The notes: generated from the sequence alone by a model not told the origin. A stretch of 64,000 nt of DNA from Monoplex corrugatus (GCA_030674185.1 CM060315.1:88260415-88324414); one strand, 5' to 3'; shown: positions 11,332-22,520, counted from the stretch's first letter. Translations and numbers: made by a program.

Positions 11332-11516
11332 CCCTTTGACTCCCACACTCTGTCCACCAGCATCCTGCACTGTCAACTATGCGAGCAAAGCAAAAATGTA
11401 ACCCTCTGACTTCCTCACCCTATCCACCTGCTTCTTGCAGGAAGCTGGTGGATAGACTGAGGGAATCAGAGGGTTAAGTTTTTGCAGTTGGTGGATAGGG
11501 TGCAGGAGTCAAAGGG
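11332..11516. mobile_element. piggyBac-type MITE, TTAA-flanked
   Basis: TTAA at 11328-11331 and 11517-11520 bounds an element starting CCCTTTGACTCCCAC and ending GCAGGAGTCAAAGGG. The tandem position next to 11070-11247 makes two copies within 450 bp. The second half is rearranged: the GCAGTTGGTGGATAGGG arm replaces the usual GGATGCTGGTGGACAGGG. Confidence 0.8.
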
Positions 11517-11694
11517 TTAATCAGGCATCTCTACACCCAAAGTTGAGGGAGGGAGGGGGGATAGAAAAATGAAAGGAGGAGAGTGAGAGACAAATGTATA
11601 CATCATATGATTCACAACTCATCAGCTTCCTGGACACAGCCCTGACATGGCCCCCTGAGGTCAGCAGCACTAGAACAATATAAACTGAACTGTT

Positions 11695-12240
11695 ATGCTG
11701 TTGTTGTTGTTGTTTACCAGGACCCAGCTGGATGTGCAGAGCCATATCTGGGCTATGACCATCTTAAAATGTACACTATACTTTACTGGAGAAAAAGAAA
11801 AAAAATCAATGCATTCACGCATATAAGGATATGCCCCCGGCATTTGAGGGGTCTAAAAAACAACAACAACCTGAATATAAATGTAATCATAATTAAGGTA
11901 ACGAAAACATACATAAAATGGGTCTAGATAAGCTGAAATTGCTTTTGCAAATCACATTTCCTACAACAGCTTCTGCACATCACATTTCCTTGGAGCCAAG
12001 AATACACTTTAAAGTATGCATCCAATTATCAATCCTAAGAGAAAGTATGTAAGGCTTTACAGAACACACACAGGTGAATGGACTAGCAAGGCAAAAGATG
12101 ATAGGAAGGGACACCAGAAAGTAAAGGAGCAAGGCAGAAACAGAGTGACAAAAAAGAGTAAATATCCGGCACAGAATTTCCAGGAGGCAGGGATACTAGT
12201 TATACTGAAAGTGTCCCCAGCATCCACTCAGGGGGATGAA
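11695..12240 (-). mobile_element. ~540 bp retroposed family copy with (TTG)n tail
   Basis: Plus-strand order is a TGTTGTTGTTGTTGT tail, then ACCCAGCTGGATGTGCAGAGCC, ATATCTGGGCTATGACC, the AGGTGAATGGACTAGCAAGG block and CAGCATCCACTCAGGGGGATG. The tail in element sense is (ACA)n. Moderately diverged from the 9602 copy. Confidence 0.78.
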
Positions 12241-12379
12241 CTTAACTAATCGTAAACGTGGACAGTCACATTCATTGCTTTTTAAAAAAAAAATTAATAC
12301 GTGTTGCCCTCATATGGACAGAACATTGTTTCCTTCCAAAGACTGGCTAGAATGAGGAAACACACTAAAGTGCTGCCCA

Positions 12380-12672
12380 CCTATAACGAACCTGCTTATA
12401 ACGTATTTCCCGTAATACCGCATTCTTTTTATTTTTCTCACCCACTTCCTTCTCTTTCCCTCTTGTAAAATACTGTCTATGAGAACAAAATGCACTACAG
12501 CGCTTAACGAATTCCTCTTTGTACGATCTAGGTACTGATTCCCAAAGGCCAAGCTTGCTACGTGTAGTCTTGCCTTACAACGAACAAATGCTCAAGTTTG
12601 GTACATCGTGCACATCGCATGTATAGTGCAGCGATCGGCGTGATGTAACACTAGAACCGATGTATGAATGCC

Positions 12673-12703
<31 letters not shown>

Positions 12704-12995
12704 CGCGCATGTTTCTGTCTAGCTTCTTGATTGACTGACCCATAGAACTGACTGTGATAAATGTCATAATGATGACGTAGAAGAACAGACCTGATAAACG
12801 TCATAATGACGACGTATAAATAGAAAATGTTGTGAATAATATCTGAACTCTACTAACACGGCAACAACCAGCGAAATGTAAGGTCACTGATTCTTCTTAA
12901 TTGTAGCTACTACGAACTATTGCCATAGTGAACACATCTACATCTCCCTTGAATTTACGTCTCCCTTGAATTTCGAGGTAGGCGAACTCCACTGT
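12380..12995. mobile_element. possible Tc1/pogo-like element remnant
   Basis: The left side has CTATAACGAACCTGCTTATAACG and the right side ends TCGAGGTAGGCGAACTCCACTG next to TA, styles seen at the termini of pogo/Tigger-like elements. The two ends are not clean inverted copies, and the ORFs inside lack a recognisable transposase. Also contains a (GT)n run at about 12672-12700. Confidence 0.3.
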
Positions 12996-13221
12996 ATTTT
13001 ATTTTTTTATGTTTTCGTTTTGTTTATCTGTTTATTTTACTTAATGATTAATATTATTTCACTTATTTACAAATCCATTTGACAATACTTGTTTAGTACT
13101 ACTGTGGGCCATGCATAAACGAGAAAATCAATACTGGCCATCACATTTAGTTTTTGAACACACACATGCACACACTTTTTCCTCCGGAAAATTCACTCTC
13201 AAGCAAAGAGAGAGAGAGATT

Positions 13222-13243
13222 GGGGGGGGGGGGGGGGGGGGGG
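13222..13243. repeat. poly-G run
   Basis: About 22 G between an AGAGAGAGATT stretch and CTGAGGGAAGG. Confidence 0.9.
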
Positions 13244-13399
13244 CTGAGGGAAGGAGAAAGGGAGGGAAAGACAGAAATGAATAGAGGGCAAAAAAGAATT
13301 TTGGAAGTTCCTTTTGACAGTTCTGACGAAGTGCAAGTCTGTCCTGCATACTAATGAATCTATCATCTATTCTAAATTTTAAAGGATACCAAAGGGCTA

Positions 13400-13404
<5 letters not shown>

Positions 13405-13471
<67 letters not shown>

Positions 13472-13488
13472 TGAGAGAGAGAGAGAGA
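13405..13488. repeat. (GT)n followed by (GA)n compound microsatellite
   Basis: About 20 GT units pass directly into GA units, then into GGACGGACAGACAGAC. The same GT-then-GA order appears at 23651-23789. Confidence 0.92.
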
Positions 13489-13584
13489 CGGACGGACAGA
13501 CAGACAAGGAGAGAGACAGACAAAAACAAAAAACAAAACGAGAGAGAGCGCGAGAGAGACACACACACAAAGAGAGCATGCTTG

Positions 13585-13985
13585 TTATTATTATTTTTGT
13601 TTAGAGCCCAGCCGACAGTGTTGAGCCATATCAGGGCTACAACCATTTCAATACATACAATACTTCAACAAGTAGCCTAAAAAAAAATGGAAAAGAAAAT
13701 TAAAATGGAAAAGAAAATTAAGTACACATATCAATGCATTAGTGCACTTAATCCAAGGAGATGCCCTTGGCGCTGATCACCTTATACAAATTATCCCACA
13801 GGGGATCCAAAAAACAAATCTGAACACAAGCTGAAACACGACCAAGGACACCAAAACATATAAAAACAGGCCCAAACCACCTGACCCGAAATTGCCTCCA
13901 CAAAATGCACCTTCCTAGAGCCAAAAAATGCACTTAATACATGTACCCAATTGTCAACACTAAGAGAAAGTACATAAAACACTGT
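13585..13985 (-). mobile_element. ~540 bp retroposed family, truncated copy
   Basis: Starts at the tail side (TTATTATTATTTTTGTTTAGA GCCCAGCC on the plus strand) and stops after GAGAAAGTACATAAAACACTG, so the element 5' part is missing. It lies 12 bp from the next copy. Confidence 0.75.
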
Positions 13986-13997
13986 ACATGTTCATGT

Positions 13998-14552
13998 TAC
14001 TTTCGTTATTTTTTGTTTAAAGCCAAGCAAACTGCGTAGAGCCATATCAGGGCCATAACCATTTCAGCACACACACAATACTTCAACAGAAAAAAAAGGA
14101 AAAGAAAATTAAGTAGGCCTACACATATCAATGCATTCATGCACATAATTCAAGGAGATGCCCCTGGCATTGACCACTCCATCCAATTTATCACACAGGA
14201 GATTTTAAAAAAAAACATACCTGAATACAAATTTAAACATAACTAAGGACAATAAAAAGCAAGCCTAAATTACCTAAAATTGCTTCTACATATCTCATTT
14301 CCCTACAACCAAATATGTCCTTAATACATGTACCCAATTATCAATCCTAAGAAAAAGTACTTAAGACTTTATCGAACACATACAGGTGAATGGACCATTA
14401 AGGCAGAAAATGATAGGTAGAAATGACAGAAAGAAAGGAATACGGCAGAAACAAAGAGACTGATAGAAAAGATGAAATTTCGAGCACAGCATTTTAGAAG
14501 GTGGGGATACTATTTACACTTGAAGAGCCTCCAGCATCCCCACAGGGGAATC
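13998..14552 (-). mobile_element. ~540 bp retroposed family, near-full copy
   Basis: From GTTATTTTTTGTTTAAAGCC through GCCATATCAGGGCCATAACC, GCCCCTGGCATTGACCAC, ACCCAATTATCAATCC and GGTGAATGGACC to GCCTCCAGCATCCCC. Third member of a head-to-tail cluster at 13.6-14.7 kb. Confidence 0.8.
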
Positions 14553-14554
14553 AT

Positions 14555-14728
14555 ATATAGGTGAATGGACCAGCAAAGCAAAAAATGATAGGAAGAAATG
14601 CAAAAAGCAAAAGAACAAGGCAGAAGCAAAGAGAAAGACAGAAAAGAGGAAATTTCTAGCACAGAATTTTTGGAAGGTGGGGATACTATTTATACTGAAA
14701 GAGCCCCTGGAATCCCCATGACGGAAGA
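14555..14728 (-). mobile_element. ~540 bp retroposed family, partial copy
   Basis: Begins ATAGGTGAATGGACCAGC and ends CCCCTGGAATCCCCATG; only the tail-distal half. It abuts the preceding copy, so it may be a partial tandem duplication of it rather than an independent insertion. Confidence 0.7.
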
Positions 14729-16060
14729 GAGCAAGCAAACTTAAGATTACTTTATTACTCAAGGATAATAGCATTAGGTCCCCTCGGATCTGTCTGACAG
14801 CTAGTCCTTGCTACTGTACTCACAGAATATCAGCATTAACAACAACAGCAATAACAACAACAACAAATAAATCAACCGCTAGAAATAGCAAGTTATAGTT
14901 GTAATAATATATTGAGTGTTACATACACCAATGGTTTACCCGCTTTACAATTAAGCATGAGAGACAAAGGTAGGCATGTGAATAAATGCATGTCGACCCG
15001 TAACAATAAGAATGGGAACAACAACAACAATATAACAATATTGCTAGTAGCACGTATATAAATATCATATATAAAAATGTATATCATAGACATAGAATCA
15101 AAGGAAAAGATGGAAATGAAGGGAACATTGATTAAGAACAACCAAGTGAAGTGGGGGAGAGGAAGACATGTGAACCAATGCAATAATGAAACTAGATTAA
15201 AAATATAACATTTGCCACGTCATACGAAGCATAAAAAATAGTTCTGATAAAATATCACTTTCCATGTATATGCCACTCAGTCAAATGTATTACAAGAGCA
15301 TGAGATAAAAGCAGATACATGTAAAGCAATTCATGTCAATCCCTAACAACAACAATTCATATTATTAAAGACTAACACAGAAGCACACAAGAAGAAGACA
15401 GTGAAAGAAGTGATAAAGAACAAACAAGGTGGGTGGAGGGAGATAACATGACAACCCTAATCCTATGATAAAAACACAAAAGTCAAACAAATCATTCTTG
15501 GAGGGGAAAAAATCAAATTAAATCAATAAGAAGTACAGAAAGATTCCGTATGTTTAGATAATAGTGTAAAAAAGTGATACAAATGGTTGACTAAATGTTT
15601 TATCAGCAAGTGTATATAGATCCTTAAAAGGGGTCTTAATTAGAACAATTATCTACAACATTTCAAGCTGATATTTGTGAAGCTTTCATTTGAAACTGTT
15701 TAGTGATATGCATGACTTGATCATTAGTTGATGTTAACGGGCAGTGTACTCCAGATATACAAAATCCAAAACAAGTGTGACTGCCCGTGTTCAAGCAAAC
15801 AGGAACCAGAAAAAAACAGGAAAACAGAAACAGAACGCATATTTAATACAACCAGACAAACCAGAAAAAAAGAAGAAAAAGAAACAAGAAACAGAATGTG
15901 TATTCAATACAACCAGTCTTTGTTCCTTTTTTCGCGTGTTTTTTTCTGGTTCCAGATATACATGCCCAAGAGAGAGAGACAGAGAGAGAGGCTATTGATT
16001 TTTTTTCCATTGGTAGAAGTGATTAGCTAAAGAAAGCAGTTTGAAACTTGCCATTTCTTG
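14729..16060. other. intronic sequence, nothing recognised
   Basis: A-rich sequence with AACAACAAC runs at 14838-14865 and 15018-15030, and a loosely repeated AACCAGAAAAAAA segment at 15800-15930. No coding frame or transposon signature that I can support. Confidence 0.4.
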
Positions 16061-16140
16061 CATGCTGGGTGTTTTCACATTTCCATAAATCAGCCACTGA
16101 CAAGATTTACAGGAGCTTTGATGTGCATCCACAAAAGAAG
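16060..16140. mobile_element. fragment of the SINE seen at 22258-22520
   Basis: GCATGCTGGGTGTTTTCACA, then a CACTGACAAGATTTACAGGA block and TTTGATGTGCATCC, align with the SINE body on the plus strand at 22265-22335 (GTCATGCTGGGTATTTTCATG, ACATAACTTACAGGACCTTT). Confidence 0.45.
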
Positions 16141-16424
16141 GATAAGACAGTGGTTAGGTTCTGCTTCAAACCCAGCAGTGGTCTACATGCATGAGAAAAT
16201 ATCTCACACACATCCTGCAGCAACTCTACCTGACCAGTCGATATCAATGACAAACTTTTTTTTTGGTGGGTGGGTGGGTGGGGGTGGGAAGGGAACACGA
16301 TGTTATTACACATAATAATTATGTGCATATTATGTAAATGGACATTTTTATGTATGGGTGAGACATCACAGTTTTAACTGAGTGTGAAAATGTTTCGACA
16401 GAGCAACACGTACCTGATGCTTTC

Positions 16425-17025
16425 CCCCTGTGGGGATGCCGGGGGCTCTTTTGGTATAAATAGTACCCCCACCTTCTGGAAATTCTGTCCAAGAAATTTC
16501 TTCTTTTGTCACTTGGTATAAATAGTAACCCCACCTTCTGGAAATTCTGTCCAAGAAATTTCTTCTTTTCTGTCACTCTCTTTGTTTCCACATTGTTCCT
16601 TTGCTTTCTATCATTTCTTCCTATCATTTTTACCTGTATGTGTTCAATAAAGTCTTATGTACTTTTCCTTAGGATTGATAACTGGGTACATGTACTGAGT
16701 GCATTTTTGGCTCGAGTGAAGCGAGGTATGTAGAAGCAATTTTAGGTAATTTATGCCTGTTCTTAAATACGTTTTGGTGTCAACCATGTCCAGGTTAGGT
16801 ATGCTTAAATTTGTATTCAGGTGTATTTTTTAAATCCCCTGTACGATAAATTGGACAGAGTGGCATGTCCTTAGATTATGTGCACGAATGCATTGGATTG
16901 ATATGTGTACTTAATTTTCTTTTCTTTTCTTTTTTCCTGTTGAAGTTTTGTATGTTTTGAAGCAGTTATAGCCCTGATATTGCTCTATGCAGTTGGCTGA
17001 GCTTTAAATAACAATAACAATAACA
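16425..17025 (+). mobile_element. ~540 bp retroposed family, full copy, opposite orientation
   Basis: The only long copy in element sense on the plus strand. It starts TTTCCCCCTGTGGGGATGCC, then GGTATAAATAGTACCCCCACC. It ends GTTGGCTGAGCTTTAAATAA followed by an (AACAAT)n tail. The 5' part, GGTATAAATAGTA through AAATTTCTTCTTTTGTCA, is duplicated in tandem (about 16449-16576). The tail and orientation define the family's 3' end. Confidence 0.8.
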
Positions 17026-17139
17026 ATAACCTAATGCTTTTTAGGCTATCAGGACATATATCTACAGACAGGCACCTAAAAACAGTTCTAAACTATCTAG
17101 CAGGGCAGGTTTCTACAAAGCAATCTTATGCTTTATTAT

Positions 17140-17650
17140 CAAAAATATTTAAACCCCAGTCCAATGCACACAGCCATATCAAGGCTATAACAACCTCATT
17201 AACGCATTCATCCTCGCCAACCTGGAAAAGAACCCACATAAAATATATATATATAAATGCATTCGTGCATTAATTGAAGGATATGCCCCTGGCATCCAAT
17301 TTATCACCAGAGGGTTTAAAGAAAAAACGTTTGAATACAGATGTATAAGCAGTGCTTACTAAGTACACTACAGCATTTAAAGATGACCTAAATTACCTAA
17401 AATTATTTCCACACATCACATTTCCGTAGAGCCCAAAATGCAGTCAATACATGTACCCAATCATTAGTCCTAATAGTAATACTACTAATAGTAAGTATGT
17501 AAGGCTACACAGAACACATACAGGTGGATAGACCAGCACAGCAGAAAATGATAACAAGTGATAGAAAGTAAAGGATCAAGACACTAACAAAAGAAAATGA
17601 GGAAATTTCCAGCACAGACTAACCAGAAGATGAGGATACTATCAATACTC
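17140..17650 (-). mobile_element. ~540 bp retroposed family, diverged copy
   Basis: Plus-strand order: TTTATTATCAAAAATATTTAA ACCCCAGTCC, GCCATATCAAGGCTATAAC, ATATGCCCCTGGCATCC, TTTCCAGCACAGACTAACCAG. Inserted in the degenerate tandem array. Confidence 0.7.
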
Positions 17651-17782
17651 CTGAAGATTGGGAGGAGAAGAGTTGGGGGGGGGGGGGGGGGGGAAGGAGG
17701 AACAGAAGCCTGATGCTTCAAAATCTGTCAGGGCATGTTTTGACAGAGCAAACAGGAAACATGCACCTTGATACTGTTCTTT

Positions 17783-17967
17783 TTTTTAAAGCCCAGCCGA
17801 CTGCATAGAGCCACATCAGGGCTATAACTGTTTCAAAACACACAATACTTCAACAGGTAAAAAAAAAAAAAAAGGAAAGAAAATTAGGTACACATATCAA
17901 TGCATTTGTGCACATAATCAAAGGAGATCCCCTGGCATTGACAACTTCGTCCAATTTATCACACAGG
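17783..17967 (-). mobile_element. ~540 bp retroposed family, truncated copy
   Basis: TTTTAAAGCCCAGCCGACTG, GCCACATCAGGGCTATAACTG through CCAATTTATCACACAGGGCA; stops abruptly at a unit of the older tandem array. Confidence 0.72.
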
Positions 17968-18769
17968 GCACCTGATGGTCCAAACATTTTGTAAGGCATG
18001 TTCTGACTGATCAACAACCACGTGACATTTTTATCAGAGCATGAAATTGAATCAAAGTAACTGCAAGCATTCCTATCAATAGGAACCAGAAATAGAAAAA
18101 TAGAATGAAAGCGTGGGTTTAATTTCAAAAAGAGGCCAAAACCCCACTAGGACAGTCAATTGTGAAGCACACACAAAAGACAACAAACAATAAGCACACA
18201 GAACTTAAGGTTTGTATTTCTGTGTGTTTGTGGTTCCTAGGAAGGCATGTTTTGATAGAGAAACAGGCACCTGACATGTTACGCATGTTTTGATAGAGAA
18301 ACAGGCACCTGACGGATGTTGCTCTTATCAGGGACTGTTCTGAGGGAGAAATGAGCACCTGATAATGCATTATCAAGCAGGATATATTTTGACAGCGATA
18401 CAGGCACCTGAGACTTCACAATCTACCATGGCACACTTGGATAGAGAAACAGGTGCCTGACGATACTTAAACTAACAGGATATGTTTTTACAATATTGAC
18501 AGGCACCCCACAGTTCTTAATCTGGCAAGGCATATTTTGTACAGATTGGCACCCGATGACTCAAAATCTAGCAAAAAGAACCTAGCAAAAGATGGAGGAG
18601 GCTCAGAAACTATGGAATAAAATGCCCTGGTTTGATGAAGAAGACCATGATAAGAGGAGCCATTCTGAAGTATATTTCATGCTCTTTCTAGCATGGTGCT
18701 CTGACAACTGAGCAAACATACTTGAAAAACGAAAAGAAAGAAAGAAATCACCAGTCAGGATTTTTCAGT

Positions 18770-19300
18770 TTAACAGTCCATTAGTTCAGTCATCCTAGCT
18801 CCACTCTCATAACACAGAGGTTTCAGGTTCAACCATTGGGGAAAGACCAGTTTTCAGGGCCTAGTTGGTTCTTTTGATAGTGGACATCTAATATCTCGAG
18901 TTCAATCCCAGCCTGCAACGTTAAAACCTGGCCTGTTTGCTGATCGTCATAACCCTTTCACTCCTGCAATCTATCCCCTGCTGCAAAAACTTAACACTTT
19001 CACTTCTTCATCCAGTCTACCAGCTTCCTGTGGGAGACGGGTAGATAGGATGAGAGTGAAAAGGTTAAGTTTTCGTTTTGCTGTCATGGCTGACAATGCG
19101 GGATGCAGGCGGACAGGGTGAGGGAGTCAAAAGGTTAATGTTTCCACCATTCTGGTGGTCTCAGGTAAATGTTCCATAGTTCCCTCTTTCCCTTCCCCAC
19201 TCCCCATATAAAGACCTTGCTAGCATACAGGGTTTTGCACAGGCTCATGGTGTTTGCCCGTTCAAAAAAGGTCATTTTCTTCTTCATAATAAAACTGAGT
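18770..19300 (+). mobile_element. tRNA-derived SINE split by a piggyBac-type MITE
   Basis: SINE head (CCATTAGTTCAGTCATCC, then GGTTTCAGGTTCAACC), body (CCTAGTTGGTTCTTTTGATAG, CTCGAGTTCAATCCCAGCCTG, CTGGCCTGTTTGCTGATCGTCA), then the MITE at 18953-19134, then TTAATGTTTCCACCATTCTGG and the 3' part ending in GGTTTTGCACAGGCTCATGG. The insertion site is the same TTAA as in the copies at 19960 and 50895. Confidence 0.75.
18953..19134. mobile_element. piggyBac-type MITE inside a SINE
   Basis: Starts CCCTTTCACTCCTGC and ends GGGAGTCAAAAGG with TTAA at 19135-19138; the left duplication has drifted to ATAA. The internal hairpin and CATGGCTGACAATGCGGGATGC block are intact. Confidence 0.75.
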
Positions 19301-19484
19301 AGTTGCCTTTCGTTGCTAGTTTTTTAAAGATTTTTTTTTGTTCTTTAGGAAATCATCATATCACAGTAAAAACTGTCTCAGGTTCTTTATCCCTGCATGC
19401 CCTGATCTTGTATGACAAATCTATTATTCCAGCGGTATGCTGATGAAATATCAGTATAAAATACAGATTAGGTAAAACATAGTC

Positions 19485-19640
19485 TAGGTAGGGCCTCAGG
19501 ACCTGGCCAGCGCATGAGTTTATGTGCAGGCTTAAGGCTTGTGCCACAGTCACCATACAAATGGCACCTGCGACGTTAGTGTATATGGAATTCGTTCCGA
19601 GCGCGGAGACATCATCTTGAGAAACTGAAACTGAAGCTGA
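19485..19640. repeat. interspersed repeat shared with 29878-30045
   Basis: Common blocks: GGACCTGGCCAGCGCATGAG against AAGACCTTGCCAGTACATCG, GGCTTGTGCCACAGTCACC against GGCTTATGCCATAATCA, and GAGCGCGGAGACATCATC against GAGCACAGAGATCATCTGGA. Two diverged copies of an unnamed element; the boundaries are uncertain. Confidence 0.55.
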
Positions 19641-19959
19641 TCTGGTGTGCCTTTATTTTCAGTTTCCTTTGCTACCTCCATGCCAGATGTCAACATAACT
19701 TGGGGTCTTTGGTGCCAGTGGTTCATGGAGCCTGTCGTTTGAGGGCATGATGGCAGTTTCCTCAACAGAGGGCTGCTCACTCGATCTGGTTTGCCAAATG
19801 AGCAATTACTGTCGTTAGCTGAGGGCTTTTCAGGCATTGCCGAGTATGCTGGATCAGACCAGGCACTGTCAAACTCCACTGAAATGACTCGGCAACAGAC
19901 AGTTTCCCCTGGTGGGTGGCCACACGGCAGCTTAACATCCATGGACTTTGAGGCACTAG

Positions 19960-20385
19960 GAGTCTGTTTATGGGGGATTCCTCATACCCGGACAATTCCA
20001 TATGCCTTCCACCTAAATCTGCCAGCTATCATCTGGCAGACTCCCTTAACCTGCACAAAATCCAATGCACTGGCAAGGTCTTGAAATGGAGAAGGGGGAT
20101 GGGAAGGGTGGAAACCTATGAAATAATAAGCTGACATAACCACAATGATGGAAACATTAACCCTTTGACTCCCACACCCTATCCACCAAATGCAAAAACT
20201 TAACCATTTGACTCCATCATCCTTTCCACCAGCTTCCTGTAGGAAGCTGGTGGATAGGGTGAGGGAATGAAAGGGTTAAGTTTTTTGCTTTGCTAATGGT
20301 TGACAATACAGATTGCTGGTTGATAGATGCAGGAGTCAAAGGGTTAAGATGGTTAGGACTGCAACTGAATGAACACGGGATTGGT
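19960..20385 (-). mobile_element. tRNA-Asp-derived SINE split by a piggyBac-type MITE
   Basis: Reverse-orientation SINE: GGGGATTCCTCATACCCGGA, TCTGCCAGCTATCATCTGGC, CTGCACAAAATCCAATGCAC, CCACAATGATGGAAACA, then the MITE, then TTAAGATGGTTAGGACTGCA. Here both TTAA copies are exact, so the insertion is bounded to the base. Confidence 0.8.
20161..20343. mobile_element. piggyBac-type MITE, perfect TTAA target duplication
   Basis: 183 bp, bounded by TTAA at 20157-20160 and 20344-20347. Termini CCCTTTGACTCCCACACCCT and GATGCAGGAGTCAAAGGG form an imperfect inverted repeat of at least 12 bp. The centre holds a second hairpin, CACCAGCTTCCTGTAGGAAGCTGGTG. TTAA target sites with CCCTTT termini are the signature of the piggyBac superfamily. 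No transposase in the window matches it. Confidence 0.85.
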
Positions 20386-20489
20386 GCTATGCTGAAAAGC
20401 CAGAAAGAAGTCAGGCACAGAAGAAGAAAAAAAAAAAGCAATACACTTACTTTTCCTCTCTGATTAAGTCTGTTCAGATTGAAATGGGT

Positions 20490-20910
20490 ATCTGACCTCG
20501 GTAGTACAGTGGTCAGAATCCCCATCTATCACATGGGAGGCTGGGGTTCATTTACCCACCCAGGATCCAGGAGGTTTTTCATGCGGACTGGTTGGTTCTT
20601 TTGACCAAGCCATAGACTCAAGATCTGATCAATATTTTGTGTTCAATCCCAGATTTCCTCCCCAACCCCACACAAGCAAAAGCTGGCCTGTCTGCTGCCC
20701 ATCTTAATGTTTCCATCATGCTGGTGGTGTCAGTATAATGTTTCATAGATCCCTACCCCCCCCCCCCCTTTCCCCATTTTACGACCTTGCCAGTAAATAG
20801 AGTTTTGTGCAGGCTCAGGGTGTCTGCATGATAATTGCTGGCAGATTTGGGTCGAGTGCATTGGAATTGTGTGTGTGTTATGAATCCCTCTTGAACGACC
20901 TCCAGCGACC
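20490..20910 (+). mobile_element. tRNA-Asp-derived SINE, best full copy
   Basis: The head at 20494-20566 resembles tRNA-Asp across its length: box A-like TAGTACAGTGG, an intact anticodon arm CCCAT-CTATCAC-ATGGG (anticodon ATC where tRNA-Asp has GTC), and box B-like GGTTCATTTACCC. The body follows: GGACTGGTTGGTTCTTTTGA, TGTTCAATCCCAGATTTCC, CTGCCCATCTTAATGTTTCC (empty TTAA), a poly-C run at about 20757, GACCTTGCCAGTAAATAGAG, and an end near GAATCCCTCTTGAAC. Confidence 0.8.
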
Positions 20911-21147
20911 CTGACTGAAGACAAGGCATGTGACTCTGTACAATTATTGAATGAAACATAACGATGAATTAACATGTCATCATAAATGCTGGCAAGCACT
21001 CTAAATGAGCCAAGACATTTACATTTCATGACCTAAAGCATCTGAGTCATGTGATGATATACGGCAACATGATGAATTAAATATTAATGTCACCCACAGG
21101 ATACAGATTCAGATATGCTAATTTTCTTTCTTTTGTTGCTTGCTTCT

Positions 21148-21150
<3 letters not shown>

Positions 21151-21231
<81 letters not shown>
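21151..21231. repeat. (GT)n microsatellite, about 40 units
   Basis: An uninterrupted TG run followed by TTCTGTTATTTTTC. Confidence 0.97.
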
Positions 21232-21233
<2 letters not shown>

Positions 21234-21977
21234 CTGTTATTTTTCTTTGTTTTCTGTTCCAACTTCTGCATGAGCACCACCTCAATGACATCGATCCCAT
21301 GCTGTTTATTCCAGTTTGTGCCTCACCCACCCAACCTCAAGTTCATCCAGTTGATGCCCCAGAAATCCTGCAAGAAACAGATATTTCAAGCTGCTCCACG
21401 TGGGAAGCCCACCAGAGAAGGCCCTGCAATGTTGCTGGGTACTTTGGGTGGAGTTAACAGTGCCTATTCTGATCCAACTCATCAAGGACACTGCCTACAA
21501 CTTATGACAGTAACTGCTCAGTCACAGAGCCAGACCAGGTGAGAGATCTCCATATCCCCTGATAGGAGATGACCACTCACACCTGACAGCCCAAGCTGAA
21601 GTCATCTCAGGACATGGTAGCAGTAGACAAAACCATGACTAAAGTCATCACGAAATCAGGGCGTGAAGGGTCGCAGAATCTAGGACAATTTTCATTACGC
21701 TATAATTAGAATAATTCATGAGTTTATGATAATGGCAATGACAATCATGATGCTATGGAATTCCAAAACTAGGAGAAAAACTGCTCAATATATCCCGAAA
21801 TCAACCAGGCCAAGAGATACAGACACCTGCAATGTTGGTCAGAAAACATGAGCAACACTCAGTGAAAGTGTATGTAAAGTGGACAAATCTTGATTGTGTA
21901 GTCCTGGTCTTCTCACTGAGCCCAAAGCATGCTCAACTCTGGTTAAGAGCTGGTCAGAGCAGAAAAATCCAGCATGA

Positions 21978-21978
<1 letters not shown>

Positions 21979-22051
<73 letters not shown>
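21979..22051. repeat. (GT)n microsatellite, about 36 units
   Basis: An uninterrupted TG run followed by GAGTGTGGACTGACC. Confidence 0.97.
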
Positions 22052-22053
<2 letters not shown>

Positions 22054-22257
22054 TGTGGACTGACCCATGACCTCCTAGTCAGTAGTTTGTAGCATTGTCA
22101 CTTTGCAATTGCGACTGGTGTAAACCAGCAATGATGTCAATTTTTGTAAACCCCATCCCCTGAATGTTCTGATTTTTCTTGAATGCATGTACCTATATTG
22201 TTTTGTCCACACACAGCAGGTACTATGTTGCTGCAGACAGCATACTTCTATCTACAG

Positions 22258-22520
22258 TGGGTGTCATGCTGGGTATTTTCATGTTTGCAGGAGCTACTGG
22301 ACATTGACATAACTTACAGGACCTTTAACATGCATATCTGATGTTCTGCATGTGCATGCGCATGAACGTGGTTTAGGCAATGACATGTCTGCACACAAGT
22401 TGATCTAGGAAATAGAAATATCCATCCTATACCCACTAGGCATGAGTTACCCTGGCAGGATTGAATCTCAGACTTTCCAACTGGAAGTCTGATGTCTTGA
22501 CCACTTGACTAAATCATGTC
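22258..22520 (-). mobile_element. second tRNA-derived SINE family
   Basis: On the minus strand the 5' head is GACATGATTTAGTCAAGTGG (box A-like TTTAGTCAAGTGG), ATCAGACTTCCAGTTGG, then AGATTCAATCC (box B-like). The body runs through TAGTGGGTATAGGATGG, GATCAACTTGTGTGCAGAC, TGCGCATGCACATGCAG and GGTCCTGTAAGTTATGTC to ATACCCAGCATGACACCC. The head recalls a tRNA-Lys arm but the parent is uncertain. A body fragment recurs at 16060-16140. Confidence 0.65.

Larger units (their letters stand above)
17040..18590. repeat. ancient degenerate ~60 bp tandem repeat, split by later insertions
   Basis: Loose units of the form AGGCATGTTTTGATAGAGAAACAGGCACCTGA plus a spacer with CTTAAATCTAGCA. They are seen at about 17040-17110, 17710-17770, 17968-18010 and continuously at 18236-18590. 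Two members of the ~540 bp family (17140-17650 and 17783-17965) interrupt the array, so it predates them. Confidence 0.6.

Noticed and set aside
12310..12552. 80-codon minus-strand ORF as a transposase piece
   Set aside because: It lies in the pogo-like remnant, but I see no DDE motif or helix-turn-helix signature.
20494..20566. Functional tRNA-Asp gene
   Set aside because: The anticodon is ATC, the acceptor stem does not pair well, and it runs straight into SINE body sequence shared with other copies.
21087..21542. 151-codon ORF over a GT microsatellite
   Set aside because: About half is Val-Cys from (GT)n. The remainder (FVPHPPNLKFIQLMPQKSCK) matches nothing I recognise and has no supporting splice or start context.
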